64,000 bases of DNA from Diphasiastrum complanatum (GCA_029204225.1 CM055097.1:34472804-34536803), one strand, 5' to 3'; positions 22,261-34,408 are shown, counted from the first letter of the stretch. Numbers and translations: made by a program. Notes: a model not told the origin generated them from the letters alone.

Positions 22261-24032
22261 CTAATTTCTAAAGAATCAAGACAAGAGTACAAGCTCTTGA
22301 GGATGGACAAGCTTTCTCTCACTCATAATGATGGCAAAGCCCTCTTTGCCAAGGACAAGCACAAAGGGAGGAGCAAGAACCAATTTCAACAATCCTCTGG
22401 CAAGGACAAAGCCAAATCCAAAGACAAAGATGAGGAGGAAGATGATTCCTCTAATGCTTCATCATCCAAGCTCAAGAAGAAGAAGATCAAGTGCTTTTAT
22501 TGTGGCAAGAAAGGCCATTATGCCACCAATTGTTTCAAGAAGAAGAATAAACTCAAGCAAGCCAACATCACCAATGAGAAGGAAGACACTATTGCAAGTG
22601 ATGGAGAGGGATCTCTTATGGTCTCTAGCTTCTCACCCACTCCTTTCAAGAAGGACGGCTTATGGTATATTGATAGTGGAGCCTCTTCACATATGTGTAG
22701 CTACAAGGATTCTTTCTCTTCTATTGCACCTTATGATGGAGTCAAGAAATCAATATACACTGCAAATAATTTTAAATGTCCTATTGAAGGCATAGGGAAC
22801 ATTCCCTTAAAGCTTGCATCCTCTAAAGTTTTTTCTCTTTCTAAAGTGCTTTGTGTGCCTAAGCTTACTAAGAATCTCATTAGTGTTGGCCAATTGCTTG
22901 ATAATGGCCTTGATGTAAAATTCAATGTTGATACTTGTACTATCAAGAAGAATGATGAGATACTTGCATTAGGATCTAGATTTGGAGGCATCTATAAACT
23001 AGATCAAAATGAATATGTGAATTTTTGTAATGCTGCTCTTGTGAACAAGCTCTCTATGGAGGAATTATGGCATAGGAGGCTGGGACATCCCAACTACAAA
23101 ACCATGCTCTCTATGATCAAAGAGGCCAAAGCTATTGGCTTGCCAAAATCATTCTCCAAGAAGATCAAGCCTTGTGAGGCTTGTGCTATTGCTAAATCTC
23201 ACAAAAAGCCATTTACAAGATCTTCTATCAAAAGCAAGCATCCTTTGGAGTTAATTCACTCGGATGTGCATTTCTCATCAATGATAAGCAAGGGAGGAGC
23301 CACTTGTTTTGTTACTTTCATTGATGATTTCACAAGATTCACTTGGATATATTTTTCTTCTTCTAAATCTATGGTGTTTGATCATTTCCTTATTTTCAAA
23401 GCTTATGTAGAGAAGCAATTCTCATTCAAGATTAAAGCTCTTAGATGTGATGGAGGTGGTGAATATATCTCCAATAAATTTTATGATTTTTGTGAGCTTG
23501 AAGGCATTAAAAGAGAGTTCTCTTGTGCCTATTCTCCATCTCAAAATGGAGTGGCCGAGAGAAAGAATAGATCTCTATGTGAATCTGCAAAATCTATGAG
23601 AATTGAGGCATCTTTGCCCAAAGATTTTTGGGGAGAAGCCATAAATTGTGCAAATTATCTTTGCAATAGGCTCCCACATATAGCTCTTGGAGGAAAGTCA
23701 CCATATGAAATCTTATATTTGAAGAAGCCTAAGGTTGATCACCTTAGAGTTTTTGGATGCATATGCTTTGCCCATATTCCCTTGGAAACAAGGAAGAAGG
23801 AAGATCCTAGTGCATGCAAAGGATCATGGTTGGATACTCATCCACCAAAAAGGCCTATAGAGTCTTTGTACTCTCTACTTCTCAAGTTATGAAAGTAGAG
23901 ATGTTGTCTTTCATGAAGATCAACATTCATTTCTTGAAGAGGCCGAGATTAAGAAGTCTATGGATGCATCACCTATTATTGATTTTGAAGACAATTATGA
24001 TGTGATGGGGTCGAGAATTGAAGAAGACTCTC
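22258..24032 (+). pseudogene. Copia A zinc knuckle, protease and integrase
   Basis: The frame 22258-23892 (544 codons) contains a complete CCHC knuckle (CFYCGKKGHYATNC, residues 79-92), protease DSG at 139-141 (WYIDSGASSHM), and a pre-integrase HHCC zinc site (H272, H277, C306, C309). The integrase core has HSDVH (D336), RCDGGGEY (D398) and NGVAERKNR (E434), so the D,D-35-E triad is complete. Near 23810 the frame shifts: the VGYSSTKKAYRVFV C-terminal motif lies in the next frame, and DVVFHEDQHSF returns to the first. Insertion C interrupts the integrase-RT linker at 24032. All catalytic residues survive, but the frameshifts prevent a full polyprotein. Confidence 0.93.
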
Positions 24033-24683
24033 TGTGAAAAAAGTGGATCTTGATTGCATTCAAACTCCCAAAATACTTGGCTAAGATCTTTGCACAACAA
24101 GCTACAAAAGCTAAAAATGGCAAAGCATCCTAATGCTACCTTTGATACACATGAACCTGACAAAGCATTCAAGAGACAAAAGAAACTAATAAAAGGTACT
24201 GATGGCAGCCAAAAACAGCAGCATACCAGCCCTACAATAGCACCCTACCACTTTTGGAAACCTCTTAAGATCATACACAAAAGCTTGAAGACAATACACA
24301 AAGCAATGCTCTCAATGGATGAAGAAACTATGACAATGATCTATTGATCTCTCTCAACAATAAAATAAGTTTCTCCTACCTGTTCTCCACGAATTTCAGC
24401 CTAATATAGGTGAGAGAGATGACTCTCTCTCCTCTCTCTAGAACCTAGGACCCAAATTTAGGACACCAATAGCATAAGACAATTTTGGCCTATATGTCCA
24501 AATAACATGATTTTGGTGTCATTTCGAAGGTCCTAAAGTTTGAGACTTCTTCAACATGAAATATATACTAAAATAAAAGTATCTAGCTCTCTTTCACACG
24601 TGTGAAATTTTAGATCCAAAACTATGTACAAAAATTGCCAATTTAGGCCTCAAACTAGCTAGGAAATGTTGACAATTTTCACA
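24033..24683 (-). repeat. Copia C 3' LTR (left copy)
   Basis: It begins TGTGAAAAAAGTGG and ends GACAATTTTCACA. It contains the same internal landmarks as the right copy, for example the 'gagagagatgactctctctcctctctct' region at about 24411-24438. Confidence 0.95.
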
Positions 24684-24696
24684 CTCCCTCCTCAAC

Positions 24697-26235
24697 TTAA
24701 CTTGCTAGTTTTACAACACTACTTTGCTGCAACCTAAGGGTGATCTCCATCATGATAATAGATCTCTTCTCAAGTGTTCTAATATGTACAATATGAAGTA
24801 CAACATAATTGATATAGATAATAGTGTCCATATAGGATGCTTCACTATTTCTTACATCAATTTTACATAGAATGGTGAACAGGATACATGTAAAAGAACA
24901 TAGAATTATAATGAAAGGATTCCTCCATGTATCCACCTTTGAATTCTCTGTAAAACAGTAGCAAACAAGTTGTAAGTGAAAGTAACCAACAAGTGTTTGC
25001 ATGTCTCCTCCACATTCCACTATGCCCATAGTGAATGCACCATGTATCTCCATGAATGAACCTCCATCACCACCTTGCTTTTGTAGATATCCAATCCATG
25101 AAAGCCCTTGAGTGAATGAATGCCAAAATGATGTGTTCTCTGTTCCATTTGAATGAGCAAAACCTGAACTTGAAATACTTGAAGTATCTCCACAAGATTT
25201 GCATGCAACCCTTGATCCTACATTGTCAACAATTTGCCAATTTGCCAACACTAGGATGCTAGATCTTGAACTTTGCTCAAAAGTAAACATATTGGCCACT
25301 TCAATATCTTTCAAGATTTGAATGAATACATGTACTTGATCATAAGAACCAGCAATGATAACTATTCCATCTCCAAGATCCAAAGGATGCAAAACTATGG
25401 AACTAGTTTCATTGAATTTTGACAATTCCAACACATTGACATGACAATGTTCATACATGAGATTAAACAAATAAGGTAGAGTAAAAGGACACTTCCTTGC
25501 TGCTCCAAGAACCTTACTTAGACCGTCAAGAACCTGTAAAAATAGATCCAAAATGCTTCGCCCATGTGGCTCCCCTTTGATGCTTTTGACTAGCTTCCAA
25601 TTGCTACTTGCCTCTTGGTGTTGATGAAGCAATTCAAGATCAACATCTTGATCTTCCAATAAAACATCAAGGACTTTGCATTTATAAACATCTTCAGATC
25701 TGAACCTCTGAAGATACTCCATCTCAAACACATGATTAACATCCCACAAGGTCTCATCATTGCTTGATTTCAACCTTTCACTATAGTTAGTGAAAACAAT
25801 GTCACCATCATAAACCAAAAGATAGATTTCTACAATTCTATCCAACATGAAGTAGAGTAGATGAAGTTGAGTATCAAACCTAATCAAACCAGCCCATTTG
25901 AGATCAAACCAAACCTCAATGAGATCTTCCTTGCCTTGGAGAAATTGCCACTTGACTTGCTCCATGTAGTCTTCTTCATCCAACCTTTTGCCATCTTGAT
26001 CATGCATGAACACTCCATCACAATCATAACAGCCTTTGAGTTGATGAAGAGATGTAAGATCCATGCCTTGAATCTTCCCAAGAGTCACTCTTCCTTTGCC
26101 CTTTCCTTCACAAGACTCCCTCTTAATGATCACACCACAAAAGTTAGCAATCTCCCTCTTGATAGTTGCATCATAAGAAATGGAAGATTCTTGAACATTA
26201 GAAGCCATGAAAAGAATACATAGTTCCTTCAACAT
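24697..26235 (-). CDS. Copia C third coding region, 512 codons, unidentified
   Basis: An open frame between the Gag-protease region and the polypurine tract, where RT and RNase H would normally be. A natural start is MASNVQESSISYDATIKREI at about 26208. Another frame at 26398-26198 (RLGEEDLKSKGRDECEVFKV) seems to bridge it to the upstream part, so the whole may once have been one reading frame. The protein is rich in Leu and acidic residues. It contains VLHPLDLGDGIVIIAGSYDQ, which echoes VLDPLDLEDGPVL upstream, and near the end a hydrophobic run (NPFIIILCSFTCILFTILCK) long enough to cross a membrane. No YVDD, D,D,E or RNase H motif is present. I do not recognise the family. Confidence 0.55.
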   Translation of the reverse strand: MLKELCILFMASNVQESSISYDATIKREIANFCGVIIKRESCEGKGKGRVTLGKIQGMDLTSLHQLKGCYDCDGVFMHDQDGKRLDEEDYMEQVKWQFLQGKEDLIEVWFDLKWAGLIRFDTQLHLLYFMLDRIVEIYLLVYDGDIVFTNYSERLKSSNDETLWDVNHVFEMEYLQRFRSEDVYKCKVLDVLLEDQDVDLELLHQHQEASSNWKLVKSIKGEPHGRSILDLFLQVLDGLSKVLGAARKCPFTLPYLFNLMYEHCHVNVLELSKFNETSSIVLHPLDLGDGIVIIAGSYDQVHVFIQILKDIEVANMFTFEQSSRSSILVLANWQIVDNVGSRVACKSCGDTSSISSSGFAHSNGTENTSFWHSFTQGLSWIGYLQKQGGDGGSFMEIHGAFTMGIVECGGDMQTLVGYFHLQLVCYCFTENSKVDTWRNPFIIILCSFTCILFTILCKIDVRNSEASYMDTIIYINYVVLHIVHIRTLEKRSIIMMEITLRLQQSSVVKLAS

Positions 26236-26394
26236 AAGAATTTTTTCTTGTCAAATCTGGACTTTTAATCAATGATATAGGTAATGATAATAAACCCTCA
26301 CTATCATTCACAAAAGCATCATTCAAAGTACATCCTACTTTGAACACTTCACATTCATCTCTCCCTTTTGACTTGAGATCTTCCTCACCAAGTC

Positions 26395-28261
26395 TCACGA
26401 TAGAACCTTTTGATCTACTTTCTTTATGAATACATGTGACACCACTTGTTTCACAAATGACTTTTTGGACTCATCACATAAAGATACAAAAGAAACTTTT
26501 TCTTCAATCATGCTCAAAGCACCATCTCTTTCCAAATGAGTAAATAAGTCATTAGCAATAACCAGTTCCAAAGAAGAGTTTTCATCACCTCCATTGATGA
26601 AGTTAGCTCTCTTCTTACCTTTTTCATTTTTGCACTTGCCATGTAGTTCCATTGAAGAGCCACCAAGACTTGGAAATCTGTGAGTATAAGAGTACAAACA
26701 TGATACTAATTTAGCACCACCAGACTCCATTTGACTAGTAGGTAGCACTGGTCCATCTTCAAGATCCAATGGATCCAAAACATTGATCATAGATTCACCA
26801 AAAGTTGCCAAGTTAGCACAACAATAACTATCTCCAAGAAGCTCATTAGATCTCAATCTAGATCTAGCATAAGGAAGTTCTTTAGACTTTGCATAAGATC
26901 TACCGATCTTATTGATGCTAGGGGTTGACTTTTGAAAGTCGAGAGAACCACCAACATCCATTTCATTCCTCTTGTTAGACATAACAAACGCATCAAGCTT
27001 GTAAAGTCTACCTTGTCTATTGCCCATAGCAATCAAGACATCTCCCTTAGTAATGAAGCAAACATCCCCAACAAACTTTGTCTTGAACCCTTTTTTTAAC
27101 ATTTGACCAACACTTAGCAAATTCTTTGAAAGTGAAGGAATGTAAAAGAACACCATCAAGCCTTACATTCCTATTAGTAGAAAGGCAAATAGGAATTGAG
27201 CCAATACCTTTGATCATACACTCACCACCATTTGGCATGTGAACGACTTTCTTGGTTCCAACATAAGAGATCAAAGAAGTAAAGAACTCCTTGTGACTAG
27301 TCATGTGTGAACTAGATCCACTATCTATCCACCATGAATCCTTGTCACTTCCACTTGACATTAGACTTGAAGAACACATCATGAGAGAATCACAAGATTC
27401 TAGATCCTCATTAGAAGTACAAAAGTTGTTTTGCTTGCTACCTTCATTACTTTGCTTCTTATGACATTCATTTGCAAAATGACCTTTTATCCCACAATAA
27501 AAGCATTTGAACTTTGACTTGTCTTTCTTTCTAAAAGAAGTATAAGAGGAGGAGGAAGAGTGATCATCATGATCCAAGTTACCACATTTGGACCATTTCC
27601 CTTTGCCTTTACCTTTGCCTTTGACTTTGCCTTTTGTGAAGAAAACCTCTTCACCTCCACCTTGCAAGGATGCACCATCAAGCTTTGATTGCAACCTATG
27701 TTCTTCAGCCAATAAGATTTCTTGCAAGTCACCCACACTTGGCAAGACTCTTTGAATGGCAAAACTTTGCACAAGGTTAGCATGCTCATCTAGCAAACCA
27801 TTCAACATAACCTGGACTATTTCACCATCTTTTATGTTTTCATCAATACATGCTAGATCATCACTTAAGGACTTAACCCTCAAGACAAATGCATGAGCAC
27901 TTTCACCTTCTCTTTGCCTACTAGAAAATATTTGCCTCCTTAGGGTCAATACCCTAGATGTGGACTTTGATTCAAAGAGCTTCTTCAAGGCATTCCATGC
28001 CTCACTTGCACTTTGACTAGTACCAACTTCCTTGAGAAGTTCATTGGTAACATTCATTTTAATGATATGAAGAGACCTTTTGGCCTTCTTATCAAACCTT
28101 TGTTGCTCTTGAACTATGGGTGGTCTCTCTTCAGTTCCTGCAACTATGTCCATGAGTTCATTCAACTCAAGTAAGGATTCCATTCTCACTTTCCAAGTAG
28201 AGTAGTTTGACGAACTCAACCTATCATTAGTTTCTAATATGATCCCATTATTGGAAGCCAT
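26395..28261 (-). pseudogene. Copia C Gag-protease with C-specific extension, one frameshift
   Basis: The ATG at 28261 opens Gag (ETNDRLSSSNYSTWKVRMES; SASEAWNALKKLFESKSTSR; VQVMLNGLLDEHANLVQSFA). A complete CCHC knuckle follows (CFYCGIKGHFANEC, residues 253-266) and a protease motif WWIDSGSSSHM (DSG at 313-315). Near 27150 the frame shifts: YIPSLSKNLLSVGQMLKKGF continues in a second frame that stays open to 26395. That second part ends the protease region (GRLYKLDAF) and then runs about 200 residues with no recognised domain (including VLDPLDLEDGPVL). Gag and protease are well preserved, so the shift may be recent or a programmed-frameshift candidate; I favour simple decay. Confidence 0.85.
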
Positions 28262-29050
28262 GAATATAATGATTCTTCAACTTTTAGGCTCCGTCCTAAT
28301 GCACCTAGCACTCACTTTCCTCTCAACAAATGATGGATAAGGAGATCTCAGAAGATCTAGAACCCTAAAACACTTCTATCTTGAACCTGGCTGGTTTCCA
28401 AGCATAAAAAGGAAGATTGAAAATACATGCAACACTTTGTACACACTAAGAATGGATTACAAAATCAAACCAACCTGAACACACTCTTGCTTAAGCTCTC
28501 AAACTTTCCAGCAAGTGACCAAATCAAGTTATGGTGTGAAGAGTTACTTGCATTCTTAGAAAATGCAAAAGACTAGGCTGCCAAGAATACCTAGAATTGA
28601 ACAAACTTGATCAACATATGATCAACACACTAAGATATTGATTCAACCTGTAAAACCACATGTGAACCACACTTTTAAAAGTTTATAAACTCCATCAAGT
28701 GACAAATACAAGCTTTAGAGGTGAATGAAAGAACACACTTAGCGAATCACAAGACTAGCTTCACTAGCTTGTCAAATCTTGGTGTTTAGATGTAGATCTA
28801 AGATCACTTCACATGAGAATGTTCTTCAACCTATTAAGAACCTGAAAACACATTTGCATAATGGTTAAAACCTTCCAGCAAATGCTCCAATCAAATTAGA
28901 TTAGGAGAGTTACTTACATGCTCAACAAAGTACACCAAAATTTATGCAAAAGATTGTTGACAATCTGTTCACCCAAAAGGGGATCTTTCATCCAAGTGGG
29001 AGCTTTGCTCAGCCTTTTGGAGAAATACAAAATCACTCAAAGAGTATTTG

Positions 29051-29130
29051 TCATCCACTTAAGGAGAAGGTTCATCCACTTAAGGAGAGTGTTCATACAC
29101 AAAGGAGAGTGTTCATCTACAAAAGTGGAG
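29051..29130 (-). repeat. Short tandem repeat in the Copia C leader, about 20 bp x 4
   Basis: Four imperfect units of the form 'ttcatccacttaaggagagtg' follow one another between the Gag start and the primer site. Confidence 0.85.
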
Positions 29131-29399
29131 ATTGTCAACAATACATTGAACAGAACATTGAATATGCACAAGCCTCACAATCAACAAATGATTAGGTGTT
29201 ATGATCCAATCCAAAATAGCTTCTTCTCAGTCTTTGATCTTCAATAGACTTGAAATATGCTTTTGATCCACAAGTTCAACTCACAAAACAAAAGTTAGTA
29301 AGATTTGATCAACAACGCAATGCATAATCATGCTAGAACTTGATCAAACATCCAAATATCACCATAAATGAAAACCTTACTAAAAATAACAACCAACTA

Positions 29400-29411
29400 G
29401 CTCTGATACCA
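29400..29411 (-). other. Copia C primer-binding site (initiator tRNA-Met)
   Basis: The complement reads TGGTATCAGAGC directly after the 5' LTR, as in B and D. Confidence 0.92.
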
Positions 29412-30066
29412 TGTGAAAAAAGTGGATCTTGAATGGATCCAAACTCCCAAAATACTTGGCTAAGATCTTTGCACAACAAGCTACAAAAGCTAGAAATGGC
29501 AAAGCATCCTAATGCTACCTTTGATACACATGAACTTGACAAAGCATTCAAGAGACAAAAGAAAATAATGAAAGGTACTGATGGCAGCCAAAAACAACAG
29601 CATACCAGCCCTACAATAGCACCCTACCACTTTTGGAAACCTCCTAAGATCATACACAAAAGCTTGAAGACAATACACAAAGCCATGCTCTCAATGGAGG
29701 AAGAAACTGTGACAATGATCTATTGATCTCTCTCAACAATAAAATAAGTTTCTCCTACCTGTTCTCCACGAATTTCAGCCTAATATAGGTGAGAGAGATG
29801 ACTCTCTCTCCTCTCTCTAGAGCTTAGGACCCAAATTTAGGGCACCAGTAGCCTAAAATAGCCAATTTTGGCCTATATGTCCAAATAACATGATTTTGGT
29901 GTCATTTCGAAGGTCGTGAAGTTTGAGACTTCTTCAACATGAAATATATACTAAAATAAAAGTATCTAAGCCTCTTTCATATGTGTGAAATGTTAGATCC
30001 AAAACTATGTACAAAAATTGCCAATTTAGGCCTCAAACTAGCTAGGAAATGTTGACAATTTTCATA
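29412..30066 (-). repeat. Copia C 5' LTR (right copy)
   Basis: It begins TGTGAAAAAAGTGG and ends GACAATTTTCATA. Compared with the left copy there are a few dozen differences spread along the length by eye. Confidence 0.95.
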
Positions 30067-31198
30067 TTCTCCTCGGATTTTCTCACCAAGAAGATCCCTG
30101 AGAGATAGATCCGAGCCTAAGAGGCTCTCATATGTTGCAAAAGGCAAACAAGTGGATCTTGATTCCACTAATTATGTTTTTTATGTCTCTCATGAAGAGC
30201 CAAAGAATGTACAAGAGGCACTTAATACCAAGGAGTGGTATGATGCCATGAAGCAAGATTATGATGCATTGATCACCAACAATACTTGGGAGCTTGTGGA
30301 TCCTCCATCCAACAAGCATGTGATTGGTTGCAAATGGGTATTTTGGATCAAGTACAATCATGATGGCACCATCAACAAGTACAAAGCAAGATTATGTGCT
30401 AAAGGATTTGCTCAAATCCATGGCCTTGATTATGAGGAGACCTTTGCACCCGTTGCAAAGATGGTGACAATAAGAATTCTTATTTCTCTTGCTTGTTTCT
30501 TTAAGTGGAAGGTGTTCCAATTAGATATATCCAATGCTTTTCTAAATGGTTATCTTGAGGAGGAGATCTATATGGAACAACCTCAAGGATTCATCAAGGA
30601 TGAGTCCAAAGTGTGCTTGCTCTTCAAAAGTCTTTATGGACTCAAGCAAGCACCAAGATCATGGTATTCAAGACCTAATTCTTTCCTTATCTCACTAGGA
30701 TTTACTCTTAGTGACTATGATCCTTCAATGTATCTAAAGTTTGTTGATAGTAATATTGTCATTCTTCTAATTTATGTTGATGACATTATTCTTTGTGGAA
30801 GTTGTATCAAGCTAGTTGATGAAGCTAAGCTAGCACTTGGATGTGAATTTAAAATGCAAGATCTAGGGGAAATACATTACATCCTAGGCCTAGAGATTGA
30901 TTTTTATGAAGATCATGTTTTTATATGCCAATCTAGATATGCTCACTCTATGTTGAAAAAATTCCATATGAAAAATTCTAAGCGCATAGGTACTCCAATG
31001 GAGCAAATTGTAAAAGATCCTAATAAAGGTGATGAAAGATACTTCGAGGACATCACACTTTTTAGGAGTCTTGTAGGCTCCTTGATTTGGCTTACCATTA
31101 CTAGGCCCGATTTAAGTTTTTGTGTGCACAAATTGAGTCAATTTATGCAAGATCCTAAGATTCATCATTGGAAGATGGCCAAGAGGATTCTAAGATAG
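30067..31198 (+). pseudogene. Copia A reverse transcriptase
   Basis: The frame resumes after C with PRRSLRDRSEPKRLSYVAKG (linker), then EWYDAMKQDYDALITNNTWE, GCKWVFWIKYNHDGTINKYK, ARLCAKGFAQ..YEETFAPVAK, QLDISNAFLNGYLEEEIYME (first catalytic Asp), SLYGLKQAPRSWY, and the YVDD box at 30773-30784. These are the standard Copia RT motifs in order. A TAG at 31196-31198 interrupts the start of the connection region (RILR*). The catalytic aspartates are all present. This enzyme would copy the element RNA into DNA inside the Gag particle. Confidence 0.95.
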
Positions 31199-31740
31199 GT
31201 ATCTTCATCTTGTGATTATGGTCTACTTTATAAAAGTGAAGATCTATCCATTGTTAGCTACTCGGATTCGGTGACAAGATGGATCGAAAGTCTATTAGTG
31301 CTTACACTATATTTCTTGGAGGCAATCTAATATCTTGGCTTTCCAAAAAGCAAGATACTATACCTCTCTCTTCATGTGAGGCCGAGTACAAAGCACTCAC
31401 TACAACCACCAAAGAGGTGCTTTGGATAAAGAGATTATTATTGGAGATAAAGTGCATCAAGGAATATGATCTACCAATGATCAAGTGTGATTATATCGCG
31501 GCCCAAGCTCTTGCCAATAATCCCATATTCCATGCAAGAAGCAAGCATATAGAAGTGGCACACCATTTTGTGAGAAAAAAGCTTATTGGAGGAGAAATCT
31601 ATTTGGAGCATGTCAACTCGTTCTCTTGTATTGTCGGTCTACTCACCAAGCCTTTGAGCAAAAGTGCTTTCATCAAGCATAGATCTAATCTTGGAGTTAT
31701 ATCAAGATCAATGCTCAAATCTTCACAGATAATTTTTTAG
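31199..31740 (+). pseudogene. Copia A RNase H
   Basis: After the stop, CDYGLLYKSEDLSIVSYSDS (first RNase H Asp region) lies in one frame. A small deletion near 31265-31285 then moves the reading into the frame RKSISAYTIFLGGNLISWLS, KKQDTIPLSSCEAEYKAL (catalytic Glu), KCDYIAAQALANNPIFHARS, KHIEVAHHFVRKK and LLTKPLSKSAFIKHR. This is a complete Copia RNase H order. The stop codon of the frame (31738-31740) overlaps the polypurine tract. Confidence 0.93.
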
Positions 31741-31797
31741 GAGGAGTGTGAAGAATTGAAAAATATTATCTATGTTAGATATAGGGGCCTTATGTTT
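31739..31797 (+). repeat. Copia A polypurine tract and start of its 3' LTR
   Basis: AGGAGGAG at 31739-31746 is followed by TGTGAAGAATTG, identical for 12 bases to the LTR start of Copia B in its own orientation. Only about 50 bases of LTR remain before Copia D sequence begins at about 31798. Confidence 0.85.
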
Positions 31798-32731
<934 letters not shown>

Positions 32732-32734
32732 ATT

Positions 32735-34093
32735 TTATTTGTAGAGTCGATTCCTGTTGACTCTAGCTCCTGTAGCAATCACTTTGTAGTGATTCTTGAT
32801 GTCTTTGACAAGACATTTGTCACTGTCAAACTTAACCTTGAGTTGTTGATCAACCATCATCCCAACAGATAGTAGATTGTTATTGCACATTGTTATCTGC
32901 TTTATCTTCCCGCTGGCTAACTTCACTGGTACCACGCCAACTCCTTTAACAGATAGCAATTTGCTATCAGCTTGTCCAACTTCATCACCATTGTCAGTTT
33001 CCTTGAGTTCTGAAAACCACTCTTTCCTTGAAGTCATGTGCTTGGATGCACCACTATCAATGTACCATGTATCCTTGGCTTCATCACTTGTCATTAATGC
33101 TATAATGAACAATTTTGAACTCTCACATGTATTATCTTCATATTGATCATCATCATATTGATGTTGATCAGTATAATTGTCTTCATAATAATAGTCATCA
33201 AATTGATGTTGATCAGCATAATTTCCCGCTTGTCATTTGTCTTTTCTTTGTTCCATCTTCTTCTGTTTCTTGAAGCATTCACACTCCCAGTGGCTAGGTT
33301 TGTTGCAGTACCTACAATTTCCAGGTTTATTTTGTCTTGAATAGCCACGTCCTTGACCTCGGTCTTGATTCCAATTGCCTCGATTCGGACTATCATTGAC
33401 TTGCTCATGAAATTGTTGAAATGATTCCCAGCTTGAGTTTCCTCCTCTCGATTGATACCTTCCACAACCAAATCTTCCACATCGTCCTCTAACTGCAAGA
33501 GCTTGATCATAGCTCCAAGTTCTCTTGACGTTGCTCTTCTTGCAAAAGCAATCCACCTAGTTCTTCATAGGTTGGAAGATTTTCTCTTGTGGCTATACTT
33601 GTCACAAACATATGATGTGACTCACTCAGACTATTCAATTTCATTGCATGATCTCACGATCTTGTACTCGTTCCAAAACTGCTGCTAATTGGTCACGGAT
33701 CTCTTTGATCTTCAGTATGTGATCGGCAATAGTTGCACCATCATCCATCCACAATGTATGCAACTTCGTCTTCAAAAACAATATTCGAGATGTATTTGTC
33801 GTTTCAAACAATGTCTTCAATTTATCCCACGCTTCTTTTGGTCCTTCTGAATCTGTATAGGAAATAATTGCATCTCTAACTTATAAGTTGATGACATTCT
33901 GGGCTTTCCGTTTTTTCCTATCAAATGCCTGCTGATCTTCTTCAATCACTGGCCTTGTCTCTTCACCTGTCATGATCTCCCACAGCTCCTTTTCTATCAA
34001 AATGTTCTTTAGTTTGAATTTCCAAACTGCATAGTTGTCGGCACCTTCCAATTTGCTTGACTCATTAAGGACACTCTCGCTTAGAGTTGTCAT
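32735..34093 (-). pseudogene. Copia D Gag and protease, frameshifted
   Basis: Gag starts at 34093 (LEGADNYAVWKFKLKNILIE) and stops early at 33881. Further Gag sequence lies on the minus strand to 33556. The zinc knuckle CRYCNKPSHWECECFKK lies at about 33290 in the frame 33556-33233. The protease WYIDSGASKHMTSRKEWFSE lies at 33112-32735 and is followed by LLSVGMMVDQQLKVKF. At least three frames are used, so no product is expected. Confidence 0.85.
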
Positions 34094-34163
34094 TACTGGA
34101 ATGATGAGTCTGGTTCACAAAATTTATCACACCACAGCACTATAAATTTTTGGTTGGACACCT

Positions 34164-34408
34164 GATATCGGTACGACGCGCGGGTGCATGACTGCTCAGG
34201 ATTCTTTTTAGCTCGCGCGCGTGGATCCGATATTGGTATAGATATGCGATATCGGTATGACGTGTGGATGGATGACTGCTCTGGATTTTTTTTACCTCTG
34301 GCGCGTCGTTTCAATATTGGTACTGATATGTGATATCGATATGATGTGCGGATCTACGACTGCTCTTGGTTTTCTTTACCTCTGGCGCATCGATCTGATA
34401 TTGGTATG
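34164..34408 (-). repeat. 84-bp tandem repeat in the Copia D leader, nearly three units
   Basis: Units start at 34164, 34248 and 34332, each opening with GATATCGG/GATATCGA and containing 'gactgctc' and 'tggcgc/cgcgcg' landmarks. The period is exactly 84 bp, a multiple of three, so an open frame across it (34314-34093 minus) translates as a repeated KKNPEQS peptide. Confidence 0.9.

Larger units (their letters stand above)
24033..30066 (-). mobile_element. Copia C: second non-autonomous Gag-protease Copia element
   Basis: LTRs at 24033-24683 and 29412-30066 are highly similar. The primer site stands next to the right LTR (complement 29400-29411, TGGTATCAGAGC) and the polypurine tract next to the left LTR (complement 24684-24696, GTTGAGGAGGGAG), so the element reads on the minus strand. 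Flanking pentamers are CTCTC (24028-24032) and TTCTC (30067-30071), a target duplication with one change. The body has Gag-protease and a long further coding region, but no integrase, reverse transcriptase or RNase H motifs. The end of the right LTR reads CATA where CACA is expected. Confidence 0.93.
17142..31797 (+). mobile_element. Copia A: Ty1/Copia element interrupted by two nested elements
   Basis: Reading across the two insertions the plus strand gives Gag (17142-17437, then 22016-22260), zinc knuckle, protease and integrase (22258-24032), reverse transcriptase (30067-31198), RNase H (31279-31740), a polypurine tract (aggaggag at 31739-31746) and the first 50 bases of a 3' LTR (31747 onward). 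The domain order PR-INT-RT-RH defines Ty1/Copia. B lies in gag and C between integrase and reverse transcriptase. A carries several frameshifts and stops, so it is inactive. Its 3' LTR ends near 31797, where Copia D begins. Confidence 0.93.

Noticed and set aside
24697-26235. Envelope gene in element C
   Set aside because: One hydrophobic segment near the C-terminus is the only feature; no signal peptide, glycosylation cluster or fusion-like region was seen.
27050-27160. Programmed frameshift between Gag-protease and extension in element C
   Set aside because: No slippery site plus structure could be supported by eye, and the element has another frame break near 26220, so decay is the simpler reading.
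29041-29130. CRISPR-like short repeat array
   Set aside because: Units are contiguous and imperfect with no unique spacers, and the region is the leader of a retrotransposon. No CRISPR array is present in the window.
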